64,000 nt of DNA, from the NCBI GenBank assembly GCA_934725015.1, contig CAKVAS010000005.1, positions 132,499 through 196,498 on the forward strand, read 5' to 3'. Source of the DNA: an uncultured Bacteroidales bacterium. Its GTDB lineage: Bacteria > Bacteroidota > Bacteroidia > Bacteroidales > UBA932. Of this stretch, positions 1-8,219 are shown in pieces; positions within the stretch are counted from its first letter, which is position 1, and each line of letters starts with the position of its first letter. The notes beneath the pieces were generated by a model. It saw only the letters and a program-made list of their open reading frames with translations. It did no database searches and was not told where the DNA came from. Made by a program: the position numbers and the translations under genes.

Positions 1-1
1 A

Positions 2-1003
2 ATGGATCAGTCCGGCCTGAACTCCGGCGAAGGCGGGAACATAGACCCGTTCAGACTCGGAGTCTATGTCGGCTCCGGAATCGGAGGCTTCCCGGCAACC
101 TACCGTGAGGTGGAGAAGATGATTACGAACGGGCCGAGATGGATTTCTCCGCTCTATGTGCCGACAATGATTCCGAACATCGCGTCAGGGAACATAGCCA
201 TACGCCACCATGCCAACGGGCCGTGCCTGCCCATCGTGACGGCCTGCGCCACGGCGACGCACTCAATCGGAGAGGCCTACAGGGCAATACGGCACGGCTA
301 TGCGGACGCGATCATCGCCGGCGGCACCGAATCGCCGCTCATCCCGATGGCCGTTGCGGCATTCGCCAATGCAAAGGCGCTCACCGGCTCCGACGACCCG
401 AACTATGCCTGCCTGCCGTTCAACGCACACAGAAGCGGATTCGTGCTCGCGGAAGGAGCCGGAGTGGTGGTTCTTGAGGAATATGAGCACGCGAAGGCAA
501 GGGGCGCCGAAATCCTGGGAGAAATCTGCGGATACGGCAACACCTGCGACGGCTACCACATCACGGCTCCGAGGCCGGACGGACTCACGCAGTCCAAGGC
601 CATCGGGGAGGCGCTTTCGGAAGCCGGCTACCGCGCAGGAGAGGACAGTCTCTACATCAACGCCCATGGAACGGGCACGCAGCTCAATGACAGCTGCGAG
701 ACAAAGGCGTTCAAGATGGCTCTCGGAGAGGACGAGGCGCACCGTGCGCACATATCATCCACAAAATCAATGACAGGACATCCTCTCGGAGCTGCGGGCG
801 GATTCGAGGCCATCGCCGCCGTCCTTGCACTCAGGGACGGCATCGTGCCGCCGACCATCAACCTCGATGCGCCGGATCCGGAATGTGACCTTGACTACAC
901 GCCGAACGTTGCCGTAGAGGCTCCGCTCACAATAGCCATATCCGACTCATTAGGTTTCGGCGGGCATAACGCCTGCATCGCCTTCAGACGCGAAAATGTC
1001 TAA
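2..1003 (+). CDS. fabF: 3-oxoacyl-[ACP] synthase II (FabF/KAS II), 5' partial
   Basis: Condensing enzyme of fatty acid elongation, which joins malonyl-ACP to a growing acyl-ACP in the cytoplasm. The 333 visible residues hold the thiolase-fold catalytic triad: Cys82 in TACATATHS, His222 in NAHGTGT and His260 in TGHPLGAAGG, followed by the C-terminal glycine motif GFGGHN. Family members are about 410-420 residues, so roughly 80 N-terminal residues lie outside the window; the first Met seen here is internal. The gene is convergent with rsmD, and a palindromic intergenic repeat begins at its stop codon. FabB is the alternative assignment, but the motif spacing fits FabF better. Confidence 0.93.
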   Translation: MDQSGLNSGEGGNIDPFRLGVYVGSGIGGFPATYREVEKMITNGPRWISPLYVPTMIPNIASGNIAIRHHANGPCLPIVTACATATHSIGEAYRAIRHGYADAIIAGGTESPLIPMAVAAFANAKALTGSDDPNYACLPFNAHRSGFVLAEGAGVVVLEEYEHAKARGAEILGEICGYGNTCDGYHITAPRPDGLTQSKAIGEALSEAGYRAGEDSLYINAHGTGTQLNDSCETKAFKMALGEDEAHRAHISSTKSMTGHPLGAAGGFEAIAAVLALRDGIVPPTINLDAPDPECDLDYTPNVAVEAPLTIAISDSLGFGGHNACIAFRRENV

Positions 1004-1102
1004 AGTGCCCGCTTGCTGCGTTATGCTTCGTCGTCAAAATCCTCACAACCATTAGGTTGCTGCGGTTTTAACTCCTCACAAGCCTTGCAATCGAACACTT
1101 TA
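1001..1102. repeat. Palindromic intergenic repeat, copy 1
   Basis: The element is bounded by inverted ends TAAAGTG (1001-1007) and CACTTTA (1096-1102). Its core (1039-1065) pairs CACAACC with GGTTG around a 4-nt loop. On the minus strand the core reads GCAGCAACC, a short loop, then GGTTGTGAGGATTTT, and related cores occur at 11499, 15246 and 15369. A partial second copy (CTCCTCACAAG) follows at about 1073. It lies between the convergent ends of fabF and rsmD, so it could act as a bidirectional terminator; that role is inferred. Confidence 0.6.
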
Positions 1103-1125
1103 TACAATTTCGCTCCCAATGTTCT

Positions 1126-1656
1126 TTATATGAAAAATGTAAAATGAACATTTCCGTACTTTCGTTCTTTGACGAAATGCGGATGTGAGGTGAAGGAATA
1201 TTCTGCGGGATGCTCAAGGATGAAGTAACATTCCGGATTGAGTATTCCGCAGTTCAGCACCTTGTCCGGAATGGTGTCAAGGCCTTCTATTGCGTAGGGA
1301 GGGTCAGCGAAGATTATGTCGAACTTTTCCTTGCAGAGGGGAAGAAAGTCAAAGACATTGTGGCGCACGACGGTCAGGTTGTCGAGGCCGAACTTTGTGG
1401 CCTGCGAGCGTATAAACGAGGCGTTTGCCGGTGCCATCTCCACGGCGTAGGCCATTCCGACCCCGCGTGAGGCGAACTCCAGTGAGATAGAGCCCGCTCC
1501 GCCGAAAAGGTCAAGCACCTTCAGACCGTCAAACTCGTATTCGTTGTCAAGAATGTTGAACAGCCCCTCCTTCGCGAAATCGGTCGTGGGCCGGGCGGCA
1601 TAGCCTGCGGGAAGCTCTATCGTGCGTCCCTTGAGTTTTCCTCCTATTATCCTCAT
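1126..1656 (-). CDS. rsmD: 16S rRNA (guanine966-N2)-methyltransferase RsmD
   Basis: SAM-dependent methyltransferase acting on G966 of 16S rRNA. The protein begins MRIIGGKLKGR, the usual RsmD N-terminus, so the start at 1656 is preferred over an in-frame Met 14 codons upstream. It carries the SAM-binding stretch VLDLFGGAGSISLE and the catalytic DPPY motif (FADPPYAI). The length of about 176 aa is normal. It is the last gene of a minus-strand group after the DUF3822 gene, a pairing common in Bacteroidota. Confidence 0.93.
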   Translation of the reverse strand: MRIIGGKLKGRTIELPAGYAARPTTDFAKEGLFNILDNEYEFDGLKVLDLFGGAGSISLEFASRGVGMAYAVEMAPANASFIRSQATKFGLDNLTVVRHNVFDFLPLCKEKFDIIFADPPYAIEGLDTIPDKVLNCGILNPECYFILEHPAEYSFTSHPHFVKERKYGNVHFTFFI

Positions 1657-1738
1657 GTTCAAATAATTACCCAAAAACATTAAACCCGTGACATTCATCT
1701 TAGACCAAGCTGGTCTTCATCTTTACAGAGATTCGATG

Positions 1739-2401
1739 TCAGAAAACGGTTTCCACGCTGCGGAAATAGCTGCACAGGGATATTTCCTCATCTTCCGTCA
1801 GCGGGGTTCTGAAAAGGATGTCCGAAACGTCCGGGTTGAGCTGGAGACTCTTCATCGCGGAAAAAATCCAGTATTCGGCCGTAGTGAAGTCCGGAGCGTC
1901 AAAGACATTGCACAGGCGAAGGCTCCTGCCCTCGGCAATCACGAGATAGAGGCGCGAGTCGGCAAGCGAGGCCACAATCTTGTTATACTGCGAGATGTCG
2001 GACAGAGAGCGGAGCATATAGTAGAGTTCCGGAAGCACCTCGGCGCGCCTGCCATCCACCATGAGGACAGTGTTTCGCAAAGTTTCCGAGAGCGTCTCCC
2101 CTATTGTCGGCGACCAGAGCATCGTCGCGGCGAACTCCGGAACAGCCACGCTTAAAATGCCGTCGGCCTCCGAGATGTCCGCCACCGAGGCAAGCAGCTC
2201 ACGCTCGCCGCCCCCACGGACGAACTGGGACGGGACCAAAGTCACCTTTGGGGTGAACAGTGAAATCTCCACCTCGTCATAGCGGCACTGAAGCTCGCGG
2301 GCAGTAAAAACAGACCCGGCATCCATCCATCCGGATGAATGCCTGGCCTTGTCAGATTCTGTCTGAAAGGAAAATCCGCTCAGGCCTACCTGAACGAACA
2401 T
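1739..2401 (-). CDS. DUF3822 family protein
   Basis: A protein of about 220 aa beginning MFVQVGLSGFSFQTES, which resembles the Bacteroidota DUF3822 family, usually found beside rsmD as here. The stretch IVASLADSRLYLVIAEGRSL fits an actin-like fold proposed for the family; the function is unknown. The start at 2401 lies 7 nt after the stop of the upstream gene. A longer frame starting at 2428 would overlap that gene and add residues unlike the family start. It is probably co-transcribed with rsmD and the membrane protein gene upstream. Confidence 0.75.
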   Translation of the reverse strand: MFVQVGLSGFSFQTESDKARHSSGWMDAGSVFTARELQCRYDEVEISLFTPKVTLVPSQFVRGGGERELLASVADISEADGILSVAVPEFAATMLWSPTIGETLSETLRNTVLMVDGRRAEVLPELYYMLRSLSDISQYNKIVASLADSRLYLVIAEGRSLRLCNVFDAPDFTTAEYWIFSAMKSLQLNPDVSDILFRTPLTEDEEISLCSYFRSVETVF

Positions 2402-2408
2402 CCTGTCC

Positions 2409-3101
2409 CTACTCCCAGTTACCTGCATTGTTGTTAGGTGCGGTGACGCTTCCTACCTTGAGGCCAGGATAGCGGTCTGTCTTGATTCTCTCGTCGTCGA
2501 GGTTGATTCTGAGCTGGTTGTCCATGCCATGGAGAAGAGCCTTGTACGGCATCTCCGCCTCAAAGAGAGGAACAGGAACACCTGAGACCATCTTGACGGT
2601 AGAAGCCATCTCGACAGGCTGTCCGCCGCTGAACGGAATGACCCCGATGGTGTTGATGTTGAAGTCCGGACGGTTGTTGAAGAGCGTATCCTTCACCGGA
2701 ACCTCGTTCTCGATGGTGAACACGAGCCTCTGGCCGGTCTTGGTAAGTTCAAGCATCTGAGCAGGGGTAATCTTAGGATTCTTCTTCTTGAGAGCCTTGG
2801 TGTTGGCAACGGCAAGGGAGTCGTCCATGGAGCCCACTTTCATGATTACCTTCATCTTGCCGGTGTTGTAGAATGTCTGAAGCGTGTCGAATGTTGAGAC
2901 GAACTTTCCGTTCACGCTCTTGTAGGCCACCTGAAGATCACGGATGTCCTTGAGCTGCTGGATGGCGACCTTCTCTCGCGCCGCCTTTTCCTTGTTGAAG
3001 TCAATCGGCTCCATGACGCTCTTGACCGTAATCACTGCGAGGAATATAATCAGCGCAGGCAGGAGAATGTAAGTCAATGTAATCTTAATTGCTTTGTTCA
3101 T
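2409..3101 (-). CDS. Single-pass membrane-anchored protein of unknown function
   Basis: A 230-aa protein with a short basic N-terminus and one hydrophobic segment (about residues 8-27, TYILLPALIIFLAVITVKSV). A charged, probably helical region (about 35-60) and a soluble domain likely in the periplasm follow. No catalytic motif was recognised. It is the first gene of the minus-strand group ending in rsmD and has a good Bacteroidota-type promoter upstream. Proteins of this size and topology occur in Bacteroidales near rsmD/DUF3822, but no role can be assigned from sequence. Confidence 0.7.
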   Translation of the reverse strand: MNKAIKITLTYILLPALIIFLAVITVKSVMEPIDFNKEKAAREKVAIQQLKDIRDLQVAYKSVNGKFVSTFDTLQTFYNTGKMKVIMKVGSMDDSLAVANTKALKKKNPKITPAQMLELTKTGQRLVFTIENEVPVKDTLFNNRPDFNINTIGVIPFSGGQPVEMASTVKMVSGVPVPLFEAEMPYKALLHGMDNQLRINLDDERIKTDRYPGLKVGSVTAPNNNAGNWE

Positions 3102-3134
3102 ATTCGTGGTCTTTTATTATTTTCAAAAACTTGA

Positions 3135-3165
3135 CAAAGTTATAAATTAGATTTATGAATTGCAA
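3135..3165 (-). promoter_or_regulatory. Bacteroidota-type promoter for the membrane protein/DUF3822/rsmD group
   Basis: On the minus strand, TAACTTTG (3142-3135) matches the -7 consensus TAnnTTTG, and TTGC (3165-3162) sits 19 bp upstream as the -33 element. Transcription would begin about 30 nt before the ATG at 3101. Confidence 0.6.
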
Positions 3166-3189
3166 CAGGAAATCTTCAAAAAATATGTG

Positions 3190-3197
3190 TAATTTTG
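3190..3197 (+). promoter_or_regulatory. Possible -7 box for the DHH phosphoesterase gene
   Basis: TAATTTTG matches the -7 consensus TAnnTTTG and lies about 70 nt before the chosen ATG at 3268. No good -33 element is seen at the expected spacing, so the call is tentative. Confidence 0.3.
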
Positions 3198-3267
3198 CAA
3201 TGCGAATGCCGTGCCGGGACATGGAAAAAGGAATCCGTGCCGAGTGCGGGGAAAGGTGCACAGGACA

Positions 3268-4311
3268 ATGAACACGATTACAGGAGAAAAGCTAGCGGAG
3301 CTGGACAGGCGAATCTCGGAAGCGTCGGCGGTGGCGGTTTCCACCCACGCGCATCCCGACGGGGACGCCATAGGCAGCTCGACCGCCCTCGCCCGCTACC
3401 TTATGGGTCGCGGGAAGCCCGTGCGAATCATCCTTCCCGACCCGTGCCCGGAAAATCTCGGCTTCGCGCTCGACGAGAGCCTGACACGGTGCATCGCCGA
3501 CAGGAAGGACGCGGCGAAGAGGGCGCTGAAGGAATGCGACCTCCTGATAAGCATAGACTACAACAGTCCGCAGAGGACCGACGCTCTCGAAGGCGCGGTG
3601 CGGAGGTTCGGAGGATTCAGGATACTCATCGACCACCACATATCCCCGGACACGGATTTTTACGACCTCATATTCTCTGAATGCGAAGTTTCGTCGTCCT
3701 GCGAACTGCTCTACGGAATACTGCTCGGGATGCCGGACATTGACGGGAAGGCGGAAAGGCTCGGAAAGGAGGCCGGGACCGCGCTGATGCTCGGGATGAC
3801 GACAGACAGCAACAACTTCGCGAACTCGACCTACCCTTCGACGCTCAAGATGGCCGGGGAGCTGATTGCCGCCGGGGTCGATAGGGACGCGCTGCTGGGG
3901 AACCTCTACAACAGGTACCGGGAAAACCGCTTCCGCTTCATGGGATATTTCCTCGGCGAGAAGATGCGCGTGATGGACAACGGGGTGGCCTACGCGGTGA
4001 TGTCGGCCTCGGAAATCCATGAATACGGCATAAGGGAGGGAGAGTCCGAGGGCTTCGTGAACATTCCGCTGGGAATAGAGAAGGTGAAGATGAGCGTCTT
4101 CGTCAAGGAGGAGGAAAGCCACGACAGGCTCAGGGTCTCGGTGCGCTCGAAGAGGGGGATCTCGGCAAACCTGTTCGCGAAGCGCTATTTCAACGGCGGC
4201 GGGCACGAGCTTGCGGCCGGAGGAAGGCTCGGGGTTCCGTCGGACATATCCGGACCCGGGGCGGCGGCCGCCTACATAGAAAGGTGCGCGAGGGAGTTTT
4301 TCGGACGGTAG
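3268..4311 (+). CDS. DHH/DHHA1 phosphoesterase (NrnA-like, oligoribonuclease/pAp phosphatase family)
   Basis: Bifunctional-type cytoplasmic phosphoesterase; relatives degrade nanoRNA or cyclic-dinucleotide products and pAp. DHH motifs seen in order: HAHPDGDAIGSS near the N-terminus, ISIDYNS, the signature IDHHISPD, and TDSNNF. The C-terminal DHHA1 domain ends with the substrate-binding FNGGGHELAAGG. The start at 3268 gives a family-typical N-terminus and 347 aa; an in-frame ATG at 3211 would add 19 atypical residues. It heads a plus-strand series with FKBP lipoproteins, MATE and a kinase-like gene. Confidence 0.88.
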   Translation: MNTITGEKLAELDRRISEASAVAVSTHAHPDGDAIGSSTALARYLMGRGKPVRIILPDPCPENLGFALDESLTRCIADRKDAAKRALKECDLLISIDYNSPQRTDALEGAVRRFGGFRILIDHHISPDTDFYDLIFSECEVSSSCELLYGILLGMPDIDGKAERLGKEAGTALMLGMTTDSNNFANSTYPSTLKMAGELIAAGVDRDALLGNLYNRYRENRFRFMGYFLGEKMRVMDNGVAYAVMSASEIHEYGIREGESEGFVNIPLGIEKVKMSVFVKEEESHDRLRVSVRSKRGISANLFAKRYFNGGGHELAAGGRLGVPSDISGPGAAAAYIERCAREFFGR

Positions 4312-4396
4312 GCCGTCAGGTGGGGATGCCGCCCGTGACGGAAAGACAAAGATACCGCAGAAAAAGAAGAAAGGCGACAGAAAATATGGTGAAGAA

Positions 4397-4960
4397 ATGA
4401 AGAAAAACGGGAATATACGGAAAGCGGCTGCGGTCATCGTGGCTGTCATAGTCGCGGCGGCCTGCGGGAAGCAGCAGCTGCAGACGACCTATGACAGTCA
4501 GGACAAGAAGATTGACTCGTTCATACAGAGCCAGATAAGCAGTTCAAAGGCGCTGCGGGTCTATGTCAACGAGGGGTGCAGCCGTCTCGTGATTGACGAG
4601 GGCGTCGGCGAGGACAGTCTCTCGACCTCGGGGACGGTTTCGTTCTTCTACGCCGCCTACACCTTCACCGGGAGCCTCAGCCAGAACAATATGTTCGCGA
4701 CCAATCATGAGGAAACCGCCGCGCAGAACGGCTGGGACGAGCTCGGCGGAGCGGACTTTTCCCCGGTCAAGGCAAGTCTCGCGGACGACAAGAGTCTGGT
4801 GGATGGCCTGCGCAAGGGGCTCTTCGGCGTGAAGGAGGGGCAGGAATGCTACATTCTCTTCTCCGGAAAGCACGGGTTCGGCTCCAAGCCGATTGGCACA
4901 ATTCCTGCGAACTCGGCGCTGCTCTACCATGTGTGGGTCGAAAGCATAGACAACGAATAG
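4397..4960 (+). CDS. FKBP-type peptidyl-prolyl isomerase lipoprotein (small)
   Basis: A 187-aa lipoprotein: lipobox ending at Cys23 (VAAAC), then a helical stretch and a divergent FKBP domain. The FKBP match is clearest at the C-terminus: SLVDGLRKGLFGVKEGQECY, ILFSGKHGFG, then IPANSALLYHVWVESI, mirroring the FKBP pattern of glycine turn, proline loop and last strand. It likely acts as a periplasmic or surface foldase or chaperone. Several aromatic active-site positions of canonical FKBPs are not obviously kept, so isomerase activity is uncertain. It is followed after 32 nt by a larger FKBP lipoprotein. Confidence 0.8.
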   Translation: MKKNGNIRKAAAVIVAVIVAAACGKQQLQTTYDSQDKKIDSFIQSQISSSKALRVYVNEGCSRLVIDEGVGEDSLSTSGTVSFFYAAYTFTGSLSQNNMFATNHEETAAQNGWDELGGADFSPVKASLADDKSLVDGLRKGLFGVKEGQECYILFSGKHGFGSKPIGTIPANSALLYHVWVESIDNE

Positions 4961-4992
4961 TGAAGAATATATTATAAGGTAAGAAAAGGGAC

Positions 4993-6093
4993 ATGAAGAA
5001 GATTTCAATCATCCTGACGGCCATCATCGCCGCCGCGTTGTGCGGAAGCTGCGCAAAGACCGTCGAAAGCGGGATTTATGACGACGAGATAAACTACCTG
5101 AAGGCCTGGCTCAAGGCCGACCATTCGGACATCGGACTGGAAATCACGCGAAACCCCGAGACGGGGATGCCGGAAACCCTGGGACGCGGAGTCTATCTGC
5201 TCTCCGAAAAGGAGGGCACAGGAGAGACCGCGGCCGAGAAAGGCGACTATGTTACGCTCAGCTACATCGTCACAGACATGAACGGGACGATTTCCTCCAG
5301 CACGGACAAGGAGACGGCGGTGAAGCTCGGAACATACGACAAGACATATTTCTACGGCCCCAAGGTCGTCTCTATCGCCGGGGGCGCGAACTACGCCGGG
5401 GTAATCGACGCGGTCGCGGGCATGAAGGTCGGCGGCGAGAGGACCGTGTTCATTCCCAAATGGCTGATGAGCACAAAGGACAGCGATTCCGAAGAGGACT
5501 ATCTCGCAAGTTCGACGACCGCGTCCAACGCGATTTACAGAATAAAACTCACCGGAATCATCGAGGACATCGAGAAATATCAGATTGACGAAATAGAGAC
5601 ATACCTCAAGGACAATGTGGTCGGGAAGCTCAGGCTCGACAACGGGGAGTTCGCGACGATGCCCGACACAACAAAGACAATCGGCGCGTGCAGGGGATTC
5701 TACTTCATCCCCGTCACCGACACCACCGGGCACATGACCTTCCCGTCCGACACCACAGTCACCATCAACTACACCGGACGCAGGCTGGACGGGCAGGCGT
5801 TTGACACCACCGTCGAGAAAACTGCGAAGGACAACGGAATATATTCATCATCAACCACCTACGAGACAAAGTCAATCTCATGGAGCGACAGCTTCAGCGG
5901 CCTTAAGATGAGCAGCAGCTCGCTGATTTCCGGCTTCAGCAAGACCCTCTGGCAGATGAACTCCGGCAGGGGAATCGGAATCTTCTGGTCGGACCTCGGC
6001 TACGGCAGCTCCGGCAGCGGGAGCCTCATCCCGGGCTATGCGCCGCTCATTTTCGAGATTGAAATCATCAGCGAAGAGGAGGAGGACGAATAA
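4993..6093 (+). CDS. Two-domain FKBP-type isomerase lipoprotein
   Basis: A 366-aa lipoprotein: signal peptide with Cys at 20 (LCGSC), then two FKBP-like regions. The first spans about residues 65-190 (GDYVTLSYIVTDMNG, VIDAVAGMKVGGERTVFIPK). The second spans about 230-360 (VTINYTGRRLDGQAFDTT, SGFSKTLWQMNSGRGIGIFW, LIPGYAPLIFEIEII). Probably a periplasmic folding factor. The stop overlaps the next start by one base (TAATG), implying translational coupling with the MATE gene. Confidence 0.85.
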   Translation: MKKISIILTAIIAAALCGSCAKTVESGIYDDEINYLKAWLKADHSDIGLEITRNPETGMPETLGRGVYLLSEKEGTGETAAEKGDYVTLSYIVTDMNGTISSSTDKETAVKLGTYDKTYFYGPKVVSIAGGANYAGVIDAVAGMKVGGERTVFIPKWLMSTKDSDSEEDYLASSTTASNAIYRIKLTGIIEDIEKYQIDEIETYLKDNVVGKLRLDNGEFATMPDTTKTIGACRGFYFIPVTDTTGHMTFPSDTTVTINYTGRRLDGQAFDTTVEKTAKDNGIYSSSTTYETKSISWSDSFSGLKMSSSSLISGFSKTLWQMNSGRGIGIFWSDLGYGSSGSGSLIPGYAPLIFEIEIISEEEEDE

Positions 6094-7484
6094 TGGCCGA
6101 AATCAAATCTGCACCGACGGAATTAGGCACTGAGAAAATCTGGAAACTCATACAAAGCTACGCGCTCCCGGCAATCATCGCGATGACGGCCTCTTCGCTG
6201 TACAACATGGTCGATAGCGTCTTCGTGGGACAGGGCGTGGGGGCTCTTGCCATTTCCGGGCTCGCGGTGACATTCCCCCTGATGAACCTCTCGACCGCGT
6301 TCGGAACGCTCGTGGGAGTGGGAGGCGCGACGATTCTCTCCATTCTGCTGGGACAGAAGAACTACGAGGCGTCGCGGAAGGTTCTCGGCAACATCGTGAC
6401 CCTCAACATAATAATAGGATTTCTCTTCGCGGTCATAGCCCTCGCGTTCCTCGACCCGATTCTCCATTTCTTCGGAGCCAGCGACAACACGATAGGCTAT
6501 GCGAAGGAATATATGGAAATCATCCTCTACGGGAACATAATCTCTCATGTCTATTTCGGACTCAACGGGGCGATGAGGGCTTCCGGAAGCCCTAAGATGG
6601 CGATGGGACTGACGATTTTCACCGTGCTCTTCAACACGGCGCTCGACCCTGTCATGATTTTCGGAATGAACATGGGAATACGCGGGGCCGCATGGGCGAC
6701 CGTAATCTCGCAGTTCATCGCGATGATTCTCGCGATTCTACATTTTACCAGAAAGGACAGGACGGTACGTTTCGAGAAGGGCATACTCAGGCTTGACGTC
6801 AGGGTGGCCAAGGACTCGCTTGAAATCGGCTTCGGGCCGTTCCTGATGAACACCGCCGCCTGCATAGTGTCGCTCTTCATAAACCAGCAGATGGGAAAGT
6901 ACGCCGGGGATCTCGGAATCGGAGCCTACGGGATATGCAACAGGCTGACCTTCATGTTTGTGATGATATGCATGGGACTGAACCAGGGAATGCAGCCTAT
7001 CGCCGGCTACAACTACGGGGCAAGGAAATACAGCCGTGTAAGGGAGGTCTATTTCAAGACGGCCGCGCTCGCCACGATAGTTTCCGTGCTGTGCTTTGTC
7101 GTCTGCGTGGGAATGCCGAGACTCGCCTGCTCAGTCTTCACGCATGACCCGGCTCTGCTCGACCTGTCGTCTCACGGGCTGCGGATAATGAACATGATGT
7201 TCCCTGTCGTGGGATTCCAGATGGTGGGGACGAACCTCTTCCAGTGTCTCGGCATGGTGAAGAAGTCAATTTTCCTGTCGCTCACGAGACAGCTGCTCTG
7301 CCTTGTGCCGGCGCTCTACACCCTGCCGCTCTTTTTGGAAGCCGACGGCGTCTGGTGGAGCTTCCCTATTTCCGATACGGTCGCGAGCATTCTCACGGCC
7401 ATCCTTCTGGGAAGCCTCTTCAGGAAGTTCTCCAGGCTTAATGACGGCGACGACCCTGTAGGGCTCGGCGGAGCGGTCAAATAA
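6093..7484 (+). CDS. MATE family multidrug/Na+ antiporter
   Basis: A 463-aa inner-membrane exporter with about 12 hydrophobic segments in two pseudo-symmetric halves. The N-terminal motif (IPAIIAMTASSLYNMVDSVF) and the repeat in the second half (IGAYGICNRLTFMFVMICMG, then GMQPIAGYNYGARKY) are typical of MATE proteins. It likely expels cationic drugs or metabolites using a Na+ or H+ gradient. Its start overlaps the stop of the FKBP gene by one base. The substrate cannot be inferred. Confidence 0.9.
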   Translation: MAEIKSAPTELGTEKIWKLIQSYALPAIIAMTASSLYNMVDSVFVGQGVGALAISGLAVTFPLMNLSTAFGTLVGVGGATILSILLGQKNYEASRKVLGNIVTLNIIIGFLFAVIALAFLDPILHFFGASDNTIGYAKEYMEIILYGNIISHVYFGLNGAMRASGSPKMAMGLTIFTVLFNTALDPVMIFGMNMGIRGAAWATVISQFIAMILAILHFTRKDRTVRFEKGILRLDVRVAKDSLEIGFGPFLMNTAACIVSLFINQQMGKYAGDLGIGAYGICNRLTFMFVMICMGLNQGMQPIAGYNYGARKYSRVREVYFKTAALATIVSVLCFVVCVGMPRLACSVFTHDPALLDLSSHGLRIMNMMFPVVGFQMVGTNLFQCLGMVKKSIFLSLTRQLLCLVPALYTLPLFLEADGVWWSFPISDTVASILTAILLGSLFRKFSRLNDGDDPVGLGGAVK

Positions 7485-7521
7485 AGTCAAGGTTGTTGCC
7501 CGCCTATAAAAATCAAACGGA

Positions 7522-8130
7522 ATGAAAAAGATAATAATAAACATAGGACGTCAGTTCGGCAGCGGCGGAAAGGCTGTGGCCGACAAAATCGGCGAGATTC
7601 TCGGGATTCCGGTCTATGACCACGAGCTGCTTACCAAGGCCGCGCAGGACTTCGGATTCACAGAGGAGCTGTTCAGGGACAGGGACGAGAAGAAGCGCAG
7701 CCTCACGCTGTCCTCCGTCTTTTCGTCAAGCCTCTTCGGCGGCGGCTCCTACCTCACGGACGACAACACGCTGTTCAAGATGCAGGCACAGACCATCAGG
7801 AACATCGCTGAGAAAGGGTCGGCGGTGATTGTGGGAAGGGCGGCGGACTACATTCTCCGCGACATGGACTGCTGCCTCGACGTATTCCTCACATCGCCGC
7901 TTTCAGTGCGCGCGAAAAGAGTCTCCGAAAGGATGGGGATGCCGCTTGAGAAGGCGCAGGACTTCATTGTCAAGAAGGAAAAGGAACGGGAAGACTTCTA
8001 CAACTGCTTCACTTTCGGCAACTGGGGCGTCGCATCGACCTACGATTTGTGCGTTGATACTTCGCTGCTTGGAGTGGATGGAACGGCGGGATTCATAATC
8101 GAGTTTGCAAAACTGTCCTCAAAGATTTGA
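7522..8130 (+). CDS. Cytidylate kinase-like family protein
   Basis: A 202-aa P-loop protein; the N-terminal INIGRQFGSGGKAVAD matches the nucleotide-binding loop of the cytidylate-kinase-like family, with a second conserved block VIVGRAADYIL. True Cmk is longer and has a different lid, so this family has no firmly known substrate. It lies 37 nt downstream of the MATE gene, probably in the same transcript. Confidence 0.82.
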   Translation: MKKIIINIGRQFGSGGKAVADKIGEILGIPVYDHELLTKAAQDFGFTEELFRDRDEKKRSLTLSSVFSSSLFGGGSYLTDDNTLFKMQAQTIRNIAEKGSAVIVGRAADYILRDMDCCLDVFLTSPLSVRAKRVSERMGMPLEKAQDFIVKKEKEREDFYNCFTFGNWGVASTYDLCVDTSLLGVDGTAGFIIEFAKLSSKI

Positions 8131-8219
8131 ATGTCTTTTTGGTTCATTGTTTTCTCAAAAATCTGATTCAAATCTCGTGGTGACTTATTTTTGAAAATTT
8201 CTCAACTGATAATAGCGTT

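Noticed and set aside
3292..4449. Long open frame of 385 codons on the minus strand opposite the DHH phosphoesterase
   Set aside because: High-GC antisense shadow; the translation is rich in Arg, Pro and His with no motif, while the plus strand encodes all DHH motifs.
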